Shown: positions 29,369-39,779 of the stretch, piece by piece | Layout of the letters: each line of letters starts with the position of its first letter | How positions within the stretch are numbered: position 1 is the first letter of the stretch | DNA from: Nitrosomonas ureae | GTDB taxonomy: Bacteria > Pseudomonadota > Gammaproteobacteria > Burkholderiales > Nitrosomonadaceae | Assembly: GCF_900108305.1 (NCBI RefSeq) | Contig: NZ_FNUX01000003.1 | Coordinates: 155,772-219,771 of the forward strand | Reading direction: 5' to 3' | DNA: 64,000 nt | The notes under the pieces: model-generated | Database searches by the model: none | What the model was told of the DNA's origin: nothing | Seen by the model: only the letters and a program-made list of their open reading frames with translations | Made by a program: the position numbers and the translations under genes

Positions 29369-29514
29369 GGGTAATTACCTCACTATGTGGATAAATTGGG
29401 GTGCTAATTTATTAAGATTCCGGTTTAACATTTTATTCATTGCAATTTATAACGTTGGAATTAATCGACGTCGCCTAGCAGAGTTCGGTTAGGACTTGTT
29501 GGGTCACCACAATC

Positions 29515-30516
29515 TTAGAAGGGGAGATCGTCATCTTCGTCTGCTGCTGGCTTACGCTTTTTAATTTCTTCTATCAGCCGTTGGTAAACTTCTTCATCAA
29601 TCTCTTTTTTGTAATCAACCGCGAACTTTGTTATGAACTCGAACACATCATTATCGCCCAAAATCCAGTTCACCTGATTATTGGTAAGTGCTGCATCGAT
29701 TATTTCGCTGACTTGCGACTGACTGAAGTTCTCAAAACCAGAAAGTTTTGCTACGGCGCTATGCGTAGTCACAAATGAACGACTACCGACTAGCTGTTGA
29801 ACAGCCATTTCCTTTTCAAATTCGCTAGCCAGCTTAATGTTCGGATAATGTTCTTTGAAGAAAGGAGCAAGCCTACGATAGAAAAATACATCGGCACTCT
29901 TCTTCATCTTCCACTCTCTTATCAAGAACTCTTTGGGCTTGTTTTCATCGAGAATTGAGAAGTAATCTCTGTCGTCTGCGATCAGGTATAGGTCTTTCTC
30001 ATCCGGAACGCTTTCAAGTAACGCCTCCCAGTTAATGGCATCACCTAGAGATCCATTCTTCCCTGGGGGATTACCAACGCTCATCCGAAATTTTGATTTT
30101 GAAACCAATTTCTCTGATAATTTGATTGGCGTGGATTTTTCAAAAAGCTCTTCGATAACTACGTCGGCTTTAAGAGAATTGTTTTCAATATCTTTGGAAA
30201 CCTGATCAACGAGTGAGGAGTGCTGCCTCTCAAAATCTTTCTGAAGACCGCGGAGTGATATGTATTCTTCATAGTCTTTACAAATTGCCGGGAACTGGAG
30301 ATTAAGCTTTTGATCTTTCAAACTCTTAAGAGCTGCGGCAATCTTAGTTTCACGATTACGCCAGTACTCGTCTACCGTTTGATTCGGAAGGTGCAAAACA
30401 ACACTCCCTTTTTCCAATAACGCCTTCAGCTTCCGTAGTTCTTCCAAGTCATCATTTGTCAGATGATAGAAAGAAAGGAAAACATTTGTATCAATGAATA
30501 CATTCATTTGACTCAT
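29515..30516 (-). CDS. PIN-domain (DUF4935-like) protein with SSB-like C-terminal tip
   Basis: A 333-residue protein. The N-terminal PIN-type nuclease domain has acidic positions in VFIDTNVFL (Asp9), QTVDEYW and LIADDRDYF, matching the metal-binding set of DUF4935-type PIN proteins. A helical C-terminal part ends ADEDDDLPF, which is the form of the acidic tip of bacterial single-stranded DNA-binding proteins (DDDLPF/DDDIPF). The start could also be Met4. It stands alone, with no antitoxin gene visible. Its role is unknown; RNA or DNA cleavage linked to SSB-partner proteins is inference. Confidence 0.75.
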   Translation of the reverse strand: MSQMNVFIDTNVFLSFYHLTNDDLEELRKLKALLEKGSVVLHLPNQTVDEYWRNRETKIAAALKSLKDQKLNLQFPAICKDYEEYISLRGLQKDFERQHSSLVDQVSKDIENNSLKADVVIEELFEKSTPIKLSEKLVSKSKFRMSVGNPPGKNGSLGDAINWEALLESVPDEKDLYLIADDRDYFSILDENKPKEFLIREWKMKKSADVFFYRRLAPFFKEHYPNIKLASEFEKEMAVQQLVGSRSFVTTHSAVAKLSGFENFSQSQVSEIIDAALTNNQVNWILGDNDVFEFITKFAVDYKKEIDEEVYQRLIEEIKKRKPAADEDDDLPF

Positions 30517-30744
30517 GATTTCCTTAGATCTAGCTTAATATACACGACAAAAAATGTCGTACAAACTGAAATAGAATGTCGCGTAACACAAGCATTCCTA
30601 ACTATTTATTACTCAGTTAATTGCAGAAAAAATTTCTAAATAAAGTAAAAACGCACCACTTTGTTTTCTTCCATTTAAATAACCCCGGGAGGCTACCAAT
30701 GCACACATTGGTAATCAGCACATCACTCTTAGCCCTCCAGACAA

Positions 30745-31890
30745 TCAATCCCAACTCAACGCTCCACCGGTTTGATACTCGGTCACGCGCGTTTCAAAGA
30801 AATTCTTTTCTTTCTTCAGATCCATCATTTCCGACATCCACGGGAACGGGTTATTGGCATTCGGATACAGAGTATCCAAACCGATTTGCTGGCAGCGGCG
30901 ATTGGCGATGTAGCGCAGATATTCCTTGAACATCGGCGCGTTCATGCCCAATACGCCGCGCGGCATGGTGTCTTCCGCATAGCGGTATTCCAGCGCCACG
31001 GCTTTTTGCATCAATGCGGCGATTTCTTCGCGGAACGCTTTGGTCCACAACTGCGGATTCTCCATTTTGATCTGATTGATCACGTCGATACCGAAATTAC
31101 AGTGCATCGACTCGTCACGCAGAATATATTGATATTGCTCCGCCGAACCGGTCATTTTGTTCTGCCGCCCGAGCGCCAGAATCTGCGTGAATCCAACGTA
31201 GAAGAACAGACCTTCCATGATGCAGGCAAACACGATCAGGCTTCTGAGTAACTGCTGATCGGTCTCCAACGTGCCGGTCTTGAAGTGCGGGTTCGTTAGC
31301 GTGTCGATAAACGGAATCAGAAATTCGTCTTTGTCGCGAATCGAGGATACTTCGTGATAGGCGTTGAAGATTTCCCCCTCGTCCAGACCCAGCGACTCAA
31401 CGATATATTGATACGCATGGGTATGAATGGCTTCCTCGAACGCCTGTCGCAGCAGATACTGGCGGCACTCGGGATTGGTGATGTGACGGTACGTACCCAG
31501 CACGATGTTGTTCGCCGCCAATGAATCCGCCGTGACAAAGAAACCCAGGTTACGCTTGACCAGGCGGCGCTCATCTTCGGTGAGGCCGTTGGGGTCTCGC
31601 CACAACGCAATATCGCGGCTCATGCTGATTTCCTGCGGCATCCAATGATTCGCACAGGCACCGAGATATTTATCCCAGGCCCATTTGTATTTGAACGGCA
31701 CCAATTGATTCACGTCCGCATTGCAATTGATGATTTGCTTATCTTCCACCGCAATGCGGCGGTTGGCGCTGCCCGCAACAGCTGGCTCATCCGCGGCAGT
31801 GTGGGATTCCTTAAACAATCCTTGCAGCGGCGCGTCCAAACCCGGGATTGATGGCTTTTCCTTAGATGATTCGTCTTCAAATGTCAGCAT
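30745..31890 (-). CDS. nrdB: Ribonucleotide reductase class Ia, beta subunit
   Basis: A 381-residue R2 protein that houses the diiron-tyrosyl radical cofactor. Iron ligands appear in [11 protein letters not shown] (near 150) and DESMHCNFG. The C-terminal peptide ([10 protein letters not shown]) would dock into NrdA. It follows nrdA by 29 nt on the same strand, forming an nrdAB operon that reduces ribonucleotides to deoxyribonucleotides under oxic conditions. Confidence 0.94.
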   Translation of the reverse strand: MLTFEDESSKEKPSIPGLDAPLQGLFKESHTAADEPAVAGSANRRIAVEDKQIINCNADVNQLVPFKYKWAWDKYLGACANHWMPQEISMSRDIALWRDPNGLTEDERRLVKRNLGFFVTADSLAANNIVLGTYRHITNPECRQYLLRQAFEEAIHTHAYQYIVESLGLDEGEIFNAYHEVSSIRDKDEFLIPFIDTLTNPHFKTGTLETDQQLLRSLIVFACIMEGLFFYVGFTQILALGRQNKMTGSAEQYQYILRDESMHCNFGIDVINQIKMENPQLWTKAFREEIAALMQKAVALEYRYAEDTMPRGVLGMNAPMFKEYLRYIANRRCQQIGLDTLYPNANNPFPWMSEMMDLKKEKNFFETRVTEYQTGGALSWD

Positions 31891-31919
31891 CGTAAACTCC
31901 TTATATTGGGATATTGGGA

Positions 31920-34784
31920 TTATTGGCAGGATTCGCAGCTTTCGTCATCGATCGCGCAATATTTGATTTCAACCGTGGATACTTCCACCGCCGCCTTAAC
32001 GACTCCGCCATCGGCAGGCACGGCATTCAACGATCCTGCGCGCACGGTCGATTTTTCCGCCGCGGTGGCGCCCATCGAGCGTAGATAATAGGTGGTTTTC
32101 AGACCGCGCAACCACGCCAGTTTATAGGTTTCATCCAGTTTCTTGCCGGACACGCCCCCCATATAAATATTCAGCGATTGTGACTGGTCGATCCATTTCT
32201 GCCGCCGCGCGCCCGCTTCGATCAGCCATAGCGGGTCCATTTCAAATGCAGTCGCGTACAGGGTGCGGATATTTTCCGGAATGCGGTCGATCTTGCTGAT
32301 CGCACCATCGAAATACTTCAAGTCGGAGATCATGACTTCATCCCATAAGTTGAGCTTCTTCAGATCATTCACCAGTGAGCGATTGGTAATCGTGAATTCC
32401 CCGGACAGATTCGATTTAACGTACAGATTCTGATAAGTCGGCTCTATGCTCGCAGAAACCCCCACAATGTTGGATATCGTCGCAGTCGGCGCGATCGCCA
32501 GGCAGTTGGAATTGCGCATGCCATGCAATTTGATGCGCTGCCGCAACGCTTCCCAATCCAGCGTTGCTGAGAGATCCGCTTCGACATAACCGCCGCGCTC
32601 CTGTTGCAAGATCGTCAGCGTATCGTGCGGCAGAATGCCGCGATCCCACAGACTGCCTTTGTATGTGCTGTAGCAGCCGCGCTCCTGCGCCAGTTCGGTC
32701 GATGCCCAGTAGGCCTGATAAGCCACGGCTTCCATTGAGCGGTCGGCAAACTCCACCGCGGCTGGCGAACCGTAGGGAATGCCCAGTTGATGCAGGCAAT
32801 CCTGAAACCCCATGATGCCCAATCCCACCGGACGGTGCTTCAAGTTAGCGTTGCGCGCTTTCGCCACGGCGTAGAAATTGATGTCGATGACATTATCCAG
32901 CATGCGCATGGCGACATGAATGGTGCGTTTGAGCTTGTCCATATCCAGCGCGCCGTCTTTCAAATGCGCGACCAGATTGACCGAACCCAGATTGCACACG
33001 GCGATTTCCTTATCGTTAGTGTTCAAAGTGATTTCCGTGCACAAATTGGAACTGTGCACCACGCCGATATGGTTCTGCGGTGAACGGATATTGCAAGGAT
33101 CCTTGAACGTGATCCACGGGTGGCCGGTTTCGAACAACATGCTCAGCATTTTGCGCCACAATTGCACTGCCGGAATTTTTTTGTACAATTCGAGTTCACC
33201 GCGTTCAATCCTGGCTTCGTAGCCTAAATACGCTTGTTCAAATTGCTGGCCGAACTTCTCGTGCAAATCCGGAACATCCGAAGGTGAGAATAATGTCCAA
33301 TCCCCGCCTTCCATGACACGCTTCATAAACAAATCGGGAATCCAGGTGGCGGTATTCATGTCGTGCGTGCGGCGGCGATCGTCACCGGTATTTTTACGCA
33401 ATTCCAGAAATTCCTCGATATCCAGATGCCAGCATTCCAGATAAGCACAAACCGCACCTTTGCGTTTACCGCCTTGATTGACCGCTACCGCGGTATCGGA
33501 CACCACTTTCAGAAAAGGCACCACGCCCTGTGATTTGCCATTGGTACCTTTGATACGCGCGCCCATGGCACGCACCGCTGTCCAGTCATTGCCCAATCCA
33601 CCGGCATACTTGGCCAGCAGCGCATTTTCCTTGATGGATTCATAAATGCCGTCCAGATCGTCCGGAACCGTGGTCAGGTAACACGATGACAATTGCGAAC
33701 GGCACGTGCCGGAATTGAACAATGTCGGCGTTGAGCTCATGAAATCAAAACTCGACAACACCTGATAGAATTCGATGGCGCGCGCTTCCCGGTCGATCTC
33801 ATTCAACGCCAGCCCCATCGCCACGCGCATAAAAAACGCTTGCGGCAATTCGATACGCTGTTCTTTGATATGCAGAAAATAGCGGTCGTACAAGGTTTGC
33901 AGTCCCAGGTAATCAAACTGCAGATCGCGATCCGCATCCAGCGCTTCGCTCAAACGCGCCAGATCAAATTGCGCCAGGCGCTGATCCAGCAACTCAGCCT
34001 CTATGCCGCGCTTGATGAAAGCCGGAAAATACTCCTGATAATGCGACTGCATCATCTGCTGCGAAACTTCCGCGCCCAGCACTTCGTGGCGCACATTATC
34101 CAACAGCAGACGTGCCGTGACGTAGCTGTAAGCGGGATCTTTTTCAATCAGCACGCGCGCCGACAAGATCACGGATTTTCTGACTTCATCGATGGGTACG
34201 CCGTCGTACAAATCCTTCAATGTGGCTTTCAGAATCAACGCAGGCTCGACGGCATTTCCCAATCCTGCGCAGGAAGTTTCAATCAATGCGGACAATTTGG
34301 CCACGTCCAGCGGCACTCTTTGCCCGTTATCCATAACGTACAGCACTTCCGCCGCCGTCTCTGCTGCCGATTTTTGCTTCAGCCTGGCTCTTTCCCGCGT
34401 GCGCTCTTCACGATACAGCACATAAGCGCGCGCCACATCGTGTTCGCCGGAGCGCATCAAAGCCAATTCAACCTGATCCTGGATATCTTCGATATGAAAG
34501 GTACCGCTATCGGGTTGCCGGCGCAGCAAGGCGTTCACCACATCCTGAGTTAAATTGACCACGACCTCACGCACCCTGACCGACGCAGCACCCTGGCCAC
34601 CATCAACAGCGATAAAGGCTTTCGTCAAAGCGACCGAGATCTTGCCGGGCTCAAACGTGACCACCGCACCATTGCGGCGAATGACTCTATGTTGGGGAAA
34701 ACGGGGATTCTGTGCTGGCATATCGGTAAAACTTGAAGTTCCGGATACAGATTTGAGGGTGGTATGTTCTGTCGCAAGTTGCAT
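31920..34784 (-). CDS. nrdA: Ribonucleotide reductase class Ia, alpha subunit
   Basis: A 954-residue R1 protein. The N-terminus carries ATP-cone sequence ([21 protein letters not shown]), then the ten-stranded barrel with catalytic cysteines (for example SNLCTEI, and [12 protein letters not shown]). The C-terminus ends DESCESCQ, the CxxC pair that passes electrons from thioredoxin or glutaredoxin. The ribosome site GGAGG lies 9 nt before the ATG. It is probably repressed through the NrdR-like box upstream. Confidence 0.94.
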   Translation of the reverse strand: MQLATEHTTLKSVSGTSSFTDMPAQNPRFPQHRVIRRNGAVVTFEPGKISVALTKAFIAVDGGQGAASVRVREVVVNLTQDVVNALLRRQPDSGTFHIEDIQDQVELALMRSGEHDVARAYVLYREERTRERARLKQKSAAETAAEVLYVMDNGQRVPLDVAKLSALIETSCAGLGNAVEPALILKATLKDLYDGVPIDEVRKSVILSARVLIEKDPAYSYVTARLLLDNVRHEVLGAEVSQQMMQSHYQEYFPAFIKRGIEAELLDQRLAQFDLARLSEALDADRDLQFDYLGLQTLYDRYFLHIKEQRIELPQAFFMRVAMGLALNEIDREARAIEFYQVLSSFDFMSSTPTLFNSGTCRSQLSSCYLTTVPDDLDGIYESIKENALLAKYAGGLGNDWTAVRAMGARIKGTNGKSQGVVPFLKVVSDTAVAVNQGGKRKGAVCAYLECWHLDIEEFLELRKNTGDDRRRTHDMNTATWIPDLFMKRVMEGGDWTLFSPSDVPDLHEKFGQQFEQAYLGYEARIERGELELYKKIPAVQLWRKMLSMLFETGHPWITFKDPCNIRSPQNHIGVVHSSNLCTEITLNTNDKEIAVCNLGSVNLVAHLKDGALDMDKLKRTIHVAMRMLDNVIDINFYAVAKARNANLKHRPVGLGIMGFQDCLHQLGIPYGSPAAVEFADRSMEAVAYQAYWASTELAQERGCYSTYKGSLWDRGILPHDTLTILQQERGGYVEADLSATLDWEALRQRIKLHGMRNSNCLAIAPTATISNIVGVSASIEPTYQNLYVKSNLSGEFTITNRSLVNDLKKLNLWDEVMISDLKYFDGAISKIDRIPENIRTLYATAFEMDPLWLIEAGARRQKWIDQSQSLNIYMGGVSGKKLDETYKLAWLRGLKTTYYLRSMGATAAEKSTVRAGSLNAVPADGGVVKAAVEVSTVEIKYCAIDDESCESCQ

Positions 34785-35124
34785 TGACGATTCCTCCTGG
34801 CTGAATATTCATCAAAGAAAATACAAATTTCCATGGATTCAATGAAATAGTATTATTCTCACAAAACCACAATATCTAGTGTTTAATGACAAACACTACA
34901 GCACGGATGGTACACCACAAATTATTTTCCTGCTGCAAGTTTTTTAATCTTTTTTAACCAAAGAAAAATAATCCGCAGCCATTTTGGGTTAAGAATGAAT
35001 CCGATCAGGAAGTTGAAGAAAGTTGTCTGATACACAACAAACACGACACGCGGATAAACTAGCGATAGTGGAAAAGATTACAATGTCAGCGTGCGTTATT
35101 ATCAGTAGCAAGCAAGATTGGTTG
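34785..35124. other. nrdA upstream regulatory gap
   Basis: About 340 bases between nrdA and the yaiI-like gene, both leftward. It contains the nrdA ribosome site, the NrdR-like box at 34867-34882 and the 3' end of the yaiI transcript. I see no gene in it. Confidence 0.5.
34867..34882. promoter_or_regulatory. NrdR-type box upstream of nrdAB
   Basis: The 16-mer CCACAATATCTAGTGT matches the remembered NrdR consensus acaCwATATaTwGTGt at 14 positions. It lies 83 nt upstream of the nrdA ATG, as expected for an operator. NrdR boxes usually occur in pairs about 31 bp apart. The sequence around 34893-34913 has only a poor second match, so a partner box is doubtful. Confidence 0.6.
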
Positions 35125-35568
35125 CTAGCACTGCGTCAATAGTTTATCCAATTGATTGGCAAAATATTTACGGTCATTCTGACTCAGGGCAGACTGACCA
35201 CCCGTATCAACGCCGCTATTGCGCAAAGCTTCCATGAAATCGCGCATGCTTAATCGCGCGCCGATATTTTCCCGGGTATACAGTTCACCCCGCGGGGTCA
35301 GCACCAAACCATCTTTTTTGATGACTTCCGCGGCTAGAGGAATATCGCTGGTAATCACGAGATCCCCGCTTTCCAGCCCTTTGACGATTTCATTATCCGT
35401 CACATCAAACCCGGATTCGACCTGCTGCATGCGGATGAACGGCGAGGGAGGTATATACACGGGATGATTGGCAATCAATATTAACTGCCGCCGCGTCCTT
35501 TCGGCCGCTCTGAATAAAATTTCCTTGATGGCAACCGGGCAGGCATCGGCATCAATCCATATTTTCAT
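35125..35568 (-). CDS. YaiI/YqxD family protein (DUF188)
   Basis: A 147-residue protein starting [18 protein letters not shown], the signature of the UPF0178 (DUF188) family, whose fold is related to PIN nucleases. Asp residues in IDADACP and the VITSDIPLA segment would form the acidic site. No firm function is known. It is 20 nt downstream of pgsA on the same strand. Confidence 0.88.
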   Translation of the reverse strand: MKIWIDADACPVAIKEILFRAAERTRRQLILIANHPVYIPPSPFIRMQQVESGFDVTDNEIVKGLESGDLVITSDIPLAAEVIKKDGLVLTPRGELYTRENIGARLSMRDFMEALRNSGVDTGGQSALSQNDRKYFANQLDKLLTQC

Positions 35569-35588
35569 TCATTATTGCCCGGGTTGAA

Positions 35589-36182
35589 TCAATGCTCATC
35601 GGAATCTCCTTTGTCACTCGTCAACACTTGCGGCAATGCGGCTTTTAAATAATAAAACATCGACCATAGCGTTAACACTGCGGCAATATAGATCAACCAA
35701 GTACCGATTTGCTGCGCATTGAAATATTCGCCGACATTCTCATGGTACAGCAATAACGGGATGGCGATCATTTGTGATGTCGTCTTGATTTTACCCAGGA
35801 ACGATACCGCGACACTTTTGGATTGACCGATCTGCGCCATCCACTCACGCAAGGCGGAAACGGTAATCTCCCGCCCGATAATAACTAACGCGATGGGCGC
35901 ATCCAACCGACCCAGATAAACCAGCACGATCAATGCGGCGCATACCATTAATTTGTCAGCGACGGGATCCAGAAACGCGCCGAATGCGGAAGTTTGATTG
36001 AGCACGCGCGCCAGATAGCCATCCAGCCAGTCGGTAATGGCTGCGCCAGCAAAAATCAGTGTAGCCACAAGATTCTGATTGGATGGCGATAACCAGGAGT
36101 GGGGCAAATAAAAAATACCCACAAACAACGGGATCGCCAGGATGCGTAACCAGGTTAATAAATTTGGCAGGTTAAAAGGCAT
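35589..36182 (-). CDS. pgsA: CDP-diacylglycerol-glycerol-3-phosphate 3-phosphatidyltransferase
   Basis: A 197-residue membrane enzyme that makes phosphatidylglycerol phosphate, the first committed step to phosphatidylglycerol and cardiolipin. The CDP-alcohol phosphotransferase signature is complete (DWLDGYLAR, then SAFGAFLDPVADK). About four to six hydrophobic segments are present. It follows uvrC by about 32 nt; uvrC-pgsA is a conserved gene pair in proteobacteria, which supports the PgsA call over other CDP-alcohol transferases. Confidence 0.92.
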   Translation of the reverse strand: MPFNLPNLLTWLRILAIPLFVGIFYLPHSWLSPSNQNLVATLIFAGAAITDWLDGYLARVLNQTSAFGAFLDPVADKLMVCAALIVLVYLGRLDAPIALVIIGREITVSALREWMAQIGQSKSVAVSFLGKIKTTSQMIAIPLLLYHENVGEYFNAQQIGTWLIYIAAVLTLWSMFYYLKAALPQVLTSDKGDSDEH

Positions 36183-36214
36183 GGAAGGCTACTTAAAAAT
36201 AAATGGTAATGGCG

Positions 36215-38032
36215 TCAATGCAGCTCCCGATAGATCTTTTCCGCCAATTTGCGGCTGATTCCTTCGGTTTGCTGCAACTCCTCAATGCTTGCAGTCAATA
36301 CACCTTTCAATCCGCCAAATCGCCCCAGCAGATGCTGCCGCCGTTTGGCGCCGACGCCCTCAATATTCTCCAAACTGGAACTGGTTCTGGCTTTGCCGCG
36401 CCGGCCACGATGCCCCTGAATCGCAAAACGGTGCGCTTCATCACGGATTTGTTGGATTAAGTGCAATGCTGCATGCTCACTGGGCAATTGTAACGGCTTT
36501 TCGAATAACGGAGAAATCAATTGTTCCAATCCGGGCTTGCGCTGTTCACCTTTAGCCACACCCAATAAACTGGCATCGTTGATGCCCAATTCCTGCAATG
36601 CTTCCTGCGCGGCGCTCACCTGTCCTTTACCCCCATCGATCAGAATCAGATCCGGCAATTGACCTTCGCCGCTGGTTACCTTCTGATAGCGGCGAGATAG
36701 TGCTTCCCGCATTGCGGCATAATCATCGCCAGGTGTTACGCCTTCAATGTTATAGCGGCGGTATTCGTTATTGCGCATGGCGAAATTGTCGTACACCACG
36801 CACGATGCTACGGTCGCTTCACCCAAGGTATGGCTGATGTCAAAACATTCGATGCGTTGCAAACCGGGCATCTGCAATTCCTGCTGCAATGCCAGCAGGC
36901 GCTTTTCCTGACTGGCGTGACGACTCATCATTTGTTTTAAAGCCAGGCGAGCATTCTCAGTGGCCATATCAAGCCAAACACGCTTCTCACCGACCGGATT
37001 GAGTTGCAGCGTAATTTTATGGCCGCACTGCTGTGTCAATAATGTCTGCAACGCTTCGCGTTCTATTTTCTCCTCCATAATAATCAATGGAGGTACGCTA
37101 CGATTCAGATAGTGCTGCGCCAGGAATGCTTCAACCACGTTTACTGCACTGTAATCATCCGCATTTTGCGGGAAAAAACTTTTATCCCCCAAATGACGCC
37201 CTCCCCGAATCATCGCCAGATTGACACACACCTTCCCGGAGTCATCCGGTGATACCACGCAAACCACCACATCGGCATCGAGCGCTTTTCCGCTATCGAC
37301 AAACTGTTTCTCGCGAATCCGGCGCAATGCCTGGATTTGATCGCGCAGTGCCGCCGCTTGTTCATATTCCAATCGTTCGGAAGCCTGTTGCATCTTGACA
37401 TTGATCATTTCCATCACCTCGGTTTGCTTGCCTTGCAAAAACATCTCAGCATTTTTGACATCCGTTTGATATTCCCGCCGGCTGATTCGGTTGATGCATG
37501 GGCCGCTGCAACGCTTGATCTGATACAACAAGCACGGGCGCGTGCGATTACTGAAAACACTATCTTCGCAGGTACGCAGCCGGAAGATTTTTTGCAGCAA
37601 TTGAATGCTCTCGCGCACCATGCCCGCATTGGGATAGGGTCCAAAATACTGATGCGTTTTATCCAGTGCGCCACGATAAAACCCCAAGCGCGGGAACTCA
37701 TGCCCGCTCAAAATCACATAGGGATAGGATTTATCATCGCGGAACAGGATGTTATAGCGCGGTTTCAGACTTTTGATCAGATTGTTTTCCAGCAGCAAGG
37801 CTTCGGCCTCGGAACGCGTCACGGTGGTTTCGATTCCGGTTATCTGCGAAACCATCAACTGGATTCGGGGTGCCAGATTGCTTTTCTGAAAATATGAAGC
37901 GACGCGCTTTTTAAGACTGACCGCTTTGCCGACGTAGATCACTTCACCTTTAGCGTTGATCATACGATAAACCCCCGGCTGCAAGGGCAGGCTGCTACAA
38001 AATTCCCTGGCGTCAAAACTGCTGTTCGACAA
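36215..38032 (-). CDS. uvrC: Excinuclease ABC subunit C
   Basis: A nucleotide-excision repair nuclease of about 605 residues. The N-terminal GIY-YIG domain (PGVYRM, then VIYVGKAVSL) makes the 3' cut. A UvrB-binding UVR motif follows (EYEQAAALRDQI), then an RNase H-like domain for the 5' cut (FDISHTLGE) and C-terminal helix-hairpin-helix motifs. I place the start at a TTG (38030-38032) with GAGGA about 10 nt upstream. The longer frame from 38077 would add an Arg-rich stretch overlapping the upstream gene. Confidence 0.92.
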   Translation of the reverse strand: MSNSSFDAREFCSSLPLQPGVYRMINAKGEVIYVGKAVSLKKRVASYFQKSNLAPRIQLMVSQITGIETTVTRSEAEALLLENNLIKSLKPRYNILFRDDKSYPYVILSGHEFPRLGFYRGALDKTHQYFGPYPNAGMVRESIQLLQKIFRLRTCEDSVFSNRTRPCLLYQIKRCSGPCINRISRREYQTDVKNAEMFLQGKQTEVMEMINVKMQQASERLEYEQAAALRDQIQALRRIREKQFVDSGKALDADVVVCVVSPDDSGKVCVNLAMIRGGRHLGDKSFFPQNADDYSAVNVVEAFLAQHYLNRSVPPLIIMEEKIEREALQTLLTQQCGHKITLQLNPVGEKRVWLDMATENARLALKQMMSRHASQEKRLLALQQELQMPGLQRIECFDISHTLGEATVASCVVYDNFAMRNNEYRRYNIEGVTPGDDYAAMREALSRRYQKVTSGEGQLPDLILIDGGKGQVSAAQEALQELGINDASLLGVAKGEQRKPGLEQLISPLFEKPLQLPSEHAALHLIQQIRDEAHRFAIQGHRGRRGKARTSSSLENIEGVGAKRRQHLLGRFGGLKGVLTASIEELQQTEGISRKLAEKIYRELH

Positions 38033-38037
38033 ACTGT

Positions 38038-38226
38038 TTAATCCTCGCCGCCCAATAATTTTCCTGCCACGGCCCAATTTTCGTCAGGAAGTTCGTCAAA
38101 ACTAATGTAAGTATAGGATTTCGGTTTATTCGCGACGCGCTCCAGCGTATCGGTTAATTCGGTGGCGATCCGCTGCTTTTGCTCGCGGGTTAATGTACCG
38201 GCAACACGGATATTGACATAAGGCAT
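38038..38226 (-). CDS. 4-oxalocrotonate tautomerase-like protein
   Basis: A 62-residue tautomerase-fold protein. The start at 38226 gives MPYVNIRVAG, exposing the catalytic Pro that must follow the initiator Met, and AGGAG lies just upstream. These small enzymes form oligomers and tautomerise enol-keto substrates; the real substrate is unknown. The stop lies a few bases before the chosen uvrC start, so the genes are translationally close. Confidence 0.85.
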   Translation of the reverse strand: MPYVNIRVAGTLTREQKQRIATELTDTLERVANKPKSYTYISFDELPDENWAVAGKLLGGED

Positions 38227-38251
38227 AAAATTCTCCTGGTAAGTGATCGAA

Positions 38252-38926
38252 TCATGGTTTGATATCGGCAATAATTTGTGCAAACACCTGCGCAAACATC
38301 TCTGCAGTCAGACGTTTGGTCTGTGTATTGTAGCGGCTGCAATGATAGCTGTCATAAAATCGCAGGCCATTGCCCGATGATGAAGGCACTGCGTGTACCG
38401 CACCGTGCGCAAACGGATAGTCTTTCGCTTTTAGCTGCAAACTCATCAAAACCGCTTGATGCGCCACCGTACCCAGCGCCAGCATAGCAATACCACCACC
38501 TTTCATAAACTGATTGATTTCAACCGACAGATATTGATTACATTGCTTGATTTCCTGCGGCATCGGTTTATTTTCCGGTGGCAGGCACTTCACCGCATTG
38601 GTAATACGGCAACCCATCAATCGTAATCCGTCGTCCGCTGCAATCGAGTCATTCCGGGTAGCCAAGCCGAATCGATGCAAGGTCTGATACAACAAGATCC
38701 CCGCATAATCTCCGGTGAACGGCCGTCCGGTACGGTTCGCGCCATGCATACCAGGTGCCAATCCTACAATCAGAAGCTTCGGCATGGCTTCGCCAAATGC
38801 AGTCACCGGACGCGCATGATAATCCGGATACTGATCCTTCACGGTTTGCAAGAAGCCGGACAAACGCGGACATTGCTGGCAACTCAGAATAGCCTGATCA
38901 AAGGCATGCGATGAAACATCAGTCAT
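38252..38926 (-). CDS. Uracil-DNA glycosylase, family 5 (UDGb)
   Basis: About 224 residues. Cysteines in SCQQCPRL and others (MGCRITNAVKCLPP) would bind an iron-sulfur cluster. The motif GLAPGMHGANRTGRPFTGD marks the UDGb branch, which removes uracil and other deaminated bases and lacks the usual catalytic acid of family 1. The start at 38926 (MTDVSSHAF) is preferred over an upstream ATG that adds non-conserved residues. Together with uvrC downstream this gives a small DNA-repair neighbourhood. Confidence 0.87.
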   Translation of the reverse strand: MTDVSSHAFDQAILSCQQCPRLSGFLQTVKDQYPDYHARPVTAFGEAMPKLLIVGLAPGMHGANRTGRPFTGDYAGILLYQTLHRFGLATRNDSIAADDGLRLMGCRITNAVKCLPPENKPMPQEIKQCNQYLSVEINQFMKGGGIAMLALGTVAHQAVLMSLQLKAKDYPFAHGAVHAVPSSSGNGLRFYDSYHCSRYNTQTKRLTAEMFAQVFAQIIADIKP

Positions 38927-39038
38927 GATGGAGAAATACTGAAAGCAAAAATGATATTGTATTATTGTATGTGCGCGCACCGGATTAATCGAGGATTAAA
39001 TTTTTGCTGGTTCAGTTCATCTTATCATGGACGAGAAA

Positions 39039-39067
39039 TTGACGTTTCCAGCCTAAGAAGGTATAGT
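39039..39067 (+). promoter_or_regulatory. Sigma70 promoter of tRNA operon
   Basis: TTGACG (39039-39044) and TATAGT (39062-39067) are separated by exactly 17 nt, ending 11 nt before tRNA-Pro. The match to the sigma70 consensus is strong, and it should drive all three tRNA genes. Confidence 0.8.
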
Positions 39068-39078
39068 GTCGCCTTTTC

Positions 39079-39155
39079 CGGGGTGTAGCGTAGCCTGGTA
39101 GCGCGCCTGGTTTGGGACCAGGATGTCGGGAGTTCAAATCTCTCCACCCCGACCA
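39079..39155 (+). tRNA. tRNA-Pro(TGG)
   Basis: A 77-nt cloverleaf with acceptor CGGGGTG/CACCCCG, anticodon loop TTTGGGA (anticodon TGG), the T-loop TTCAAAT and encoded CCA. Confidence 0.96.
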
Positions 39156-39188
39156 ATTAAACCCTGATATTTAGAGCAACCCGACTTG

Positions 39189-39265
39189 GTGCCCGTAGCT
39201 CAATCGGATAGAGCACCAGCCTTCTAAGCTGGGGGTTACAGGTTCGATTCCTGTCGGGCACGCCA
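39189..39265 (+). tRNA. tRNA-Arg(TCT)
   Basis: A 77-nt cloverleaf with acceptor GTGCCCG/CGGGCAC, anticodon stem CCAGC/GCTGG and loop CTTCTAA (anticodon TCT). CCA is encoded. Confidence 0.96.
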
Positions 39266-39340
39266 TAAATATTTCTTCGCCGTGTGGTTTGAATTTGCCT
39301 TTCAGTTAGCGCAGAAATAACCACAGCATGTCTTTATATG

Positions 39341-39416
39341 GTGGCTGTAGCTCAGCTGGTAGAGTCCCGGATTGTGATTCCGGTTGTCGTGGGTTCGAGT
39401 CCCATCAGCCACCCCA
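39341..39416 (+). tRNA. tRNA-His(GTG)
   Basis: A 76-nt cloverleaf with acceptor GTGGCTG/CAGCCAC, loop TTGTGAT (anticodon GTG) and encoded CCA. It is the last of three co-oriented tRNAs. Confidence 0.96.
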
Positions 39417-39515
39417 AAATACCACTCAGTCAGATCAAGAACAAAAAATTCTGCAAAATGGAAACAAAATTTTGTAAGATGAATCAAATGATATTATTTT
39501 CTCAATTGTAATTTA

Positions 39516-39713
39516 ATGAACAATAGACACATGATTCAATGGCTACTAAAGGTAGCGATTCTTTTTATTGTACTGACATCAATAATCGCTATAGGGAAAG
39601 CACTTAAATCTGACCAAGGCTTGGAAAGCAGAATATTTTCCAGTTCGTTCAATTACGCAAATCCACTCCCGGACAATCATTTCACGAATAAGAAACATTT
39701 CTACCAGAGCTAA
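39516..39713 (+). CDS. Possible small membrane or secreted protein
   Basis: A 65-codon frame after the tRNA cluster. Residues about 9-27 form one hydrophobic helix (LLKVAILFIVLTSIIAIG) that could be an anchor or signal sequence. The rest is polar. There is no clear ribosome site, and I recognise no family. It is kept only because of the membrane-like N-terminus and the absence of competing frames. Confidence 0.3.
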   Translation: MNNRHMIQWLLKVAILFIVLTSIIAIGKALKSDQGLESRIFSSSFNYANPLPDNHFTNKKHFYQS

Positions 39714-39779
39714 TGACAATCAGAAGAGCCATCCCAAAACAGGTTATTGAGGACTATAATCGCAGAGCATGAGCAATAA

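Noticed and set aside
33840..34553. Plus-strand frame of 237 codons opposite nrdA
   Set aside because: Shadow with no family features or ribosome site; nrdA is certain.
34893..34913. Second NrdR box near nrdA
   Set aside because: Only about half of the consensus positions match.
37337..37897. Plus-strand frame of 186 codons opposite uvrC
   Set aside because: Shadow of uvrC, no supporting signals.
39302..39487. Minus-strand frame of 61 codons with GVADGTRTHDNRNHNPG
   Set aside because: It is the antisense of tRNA-His, a familiar annotation artefact.
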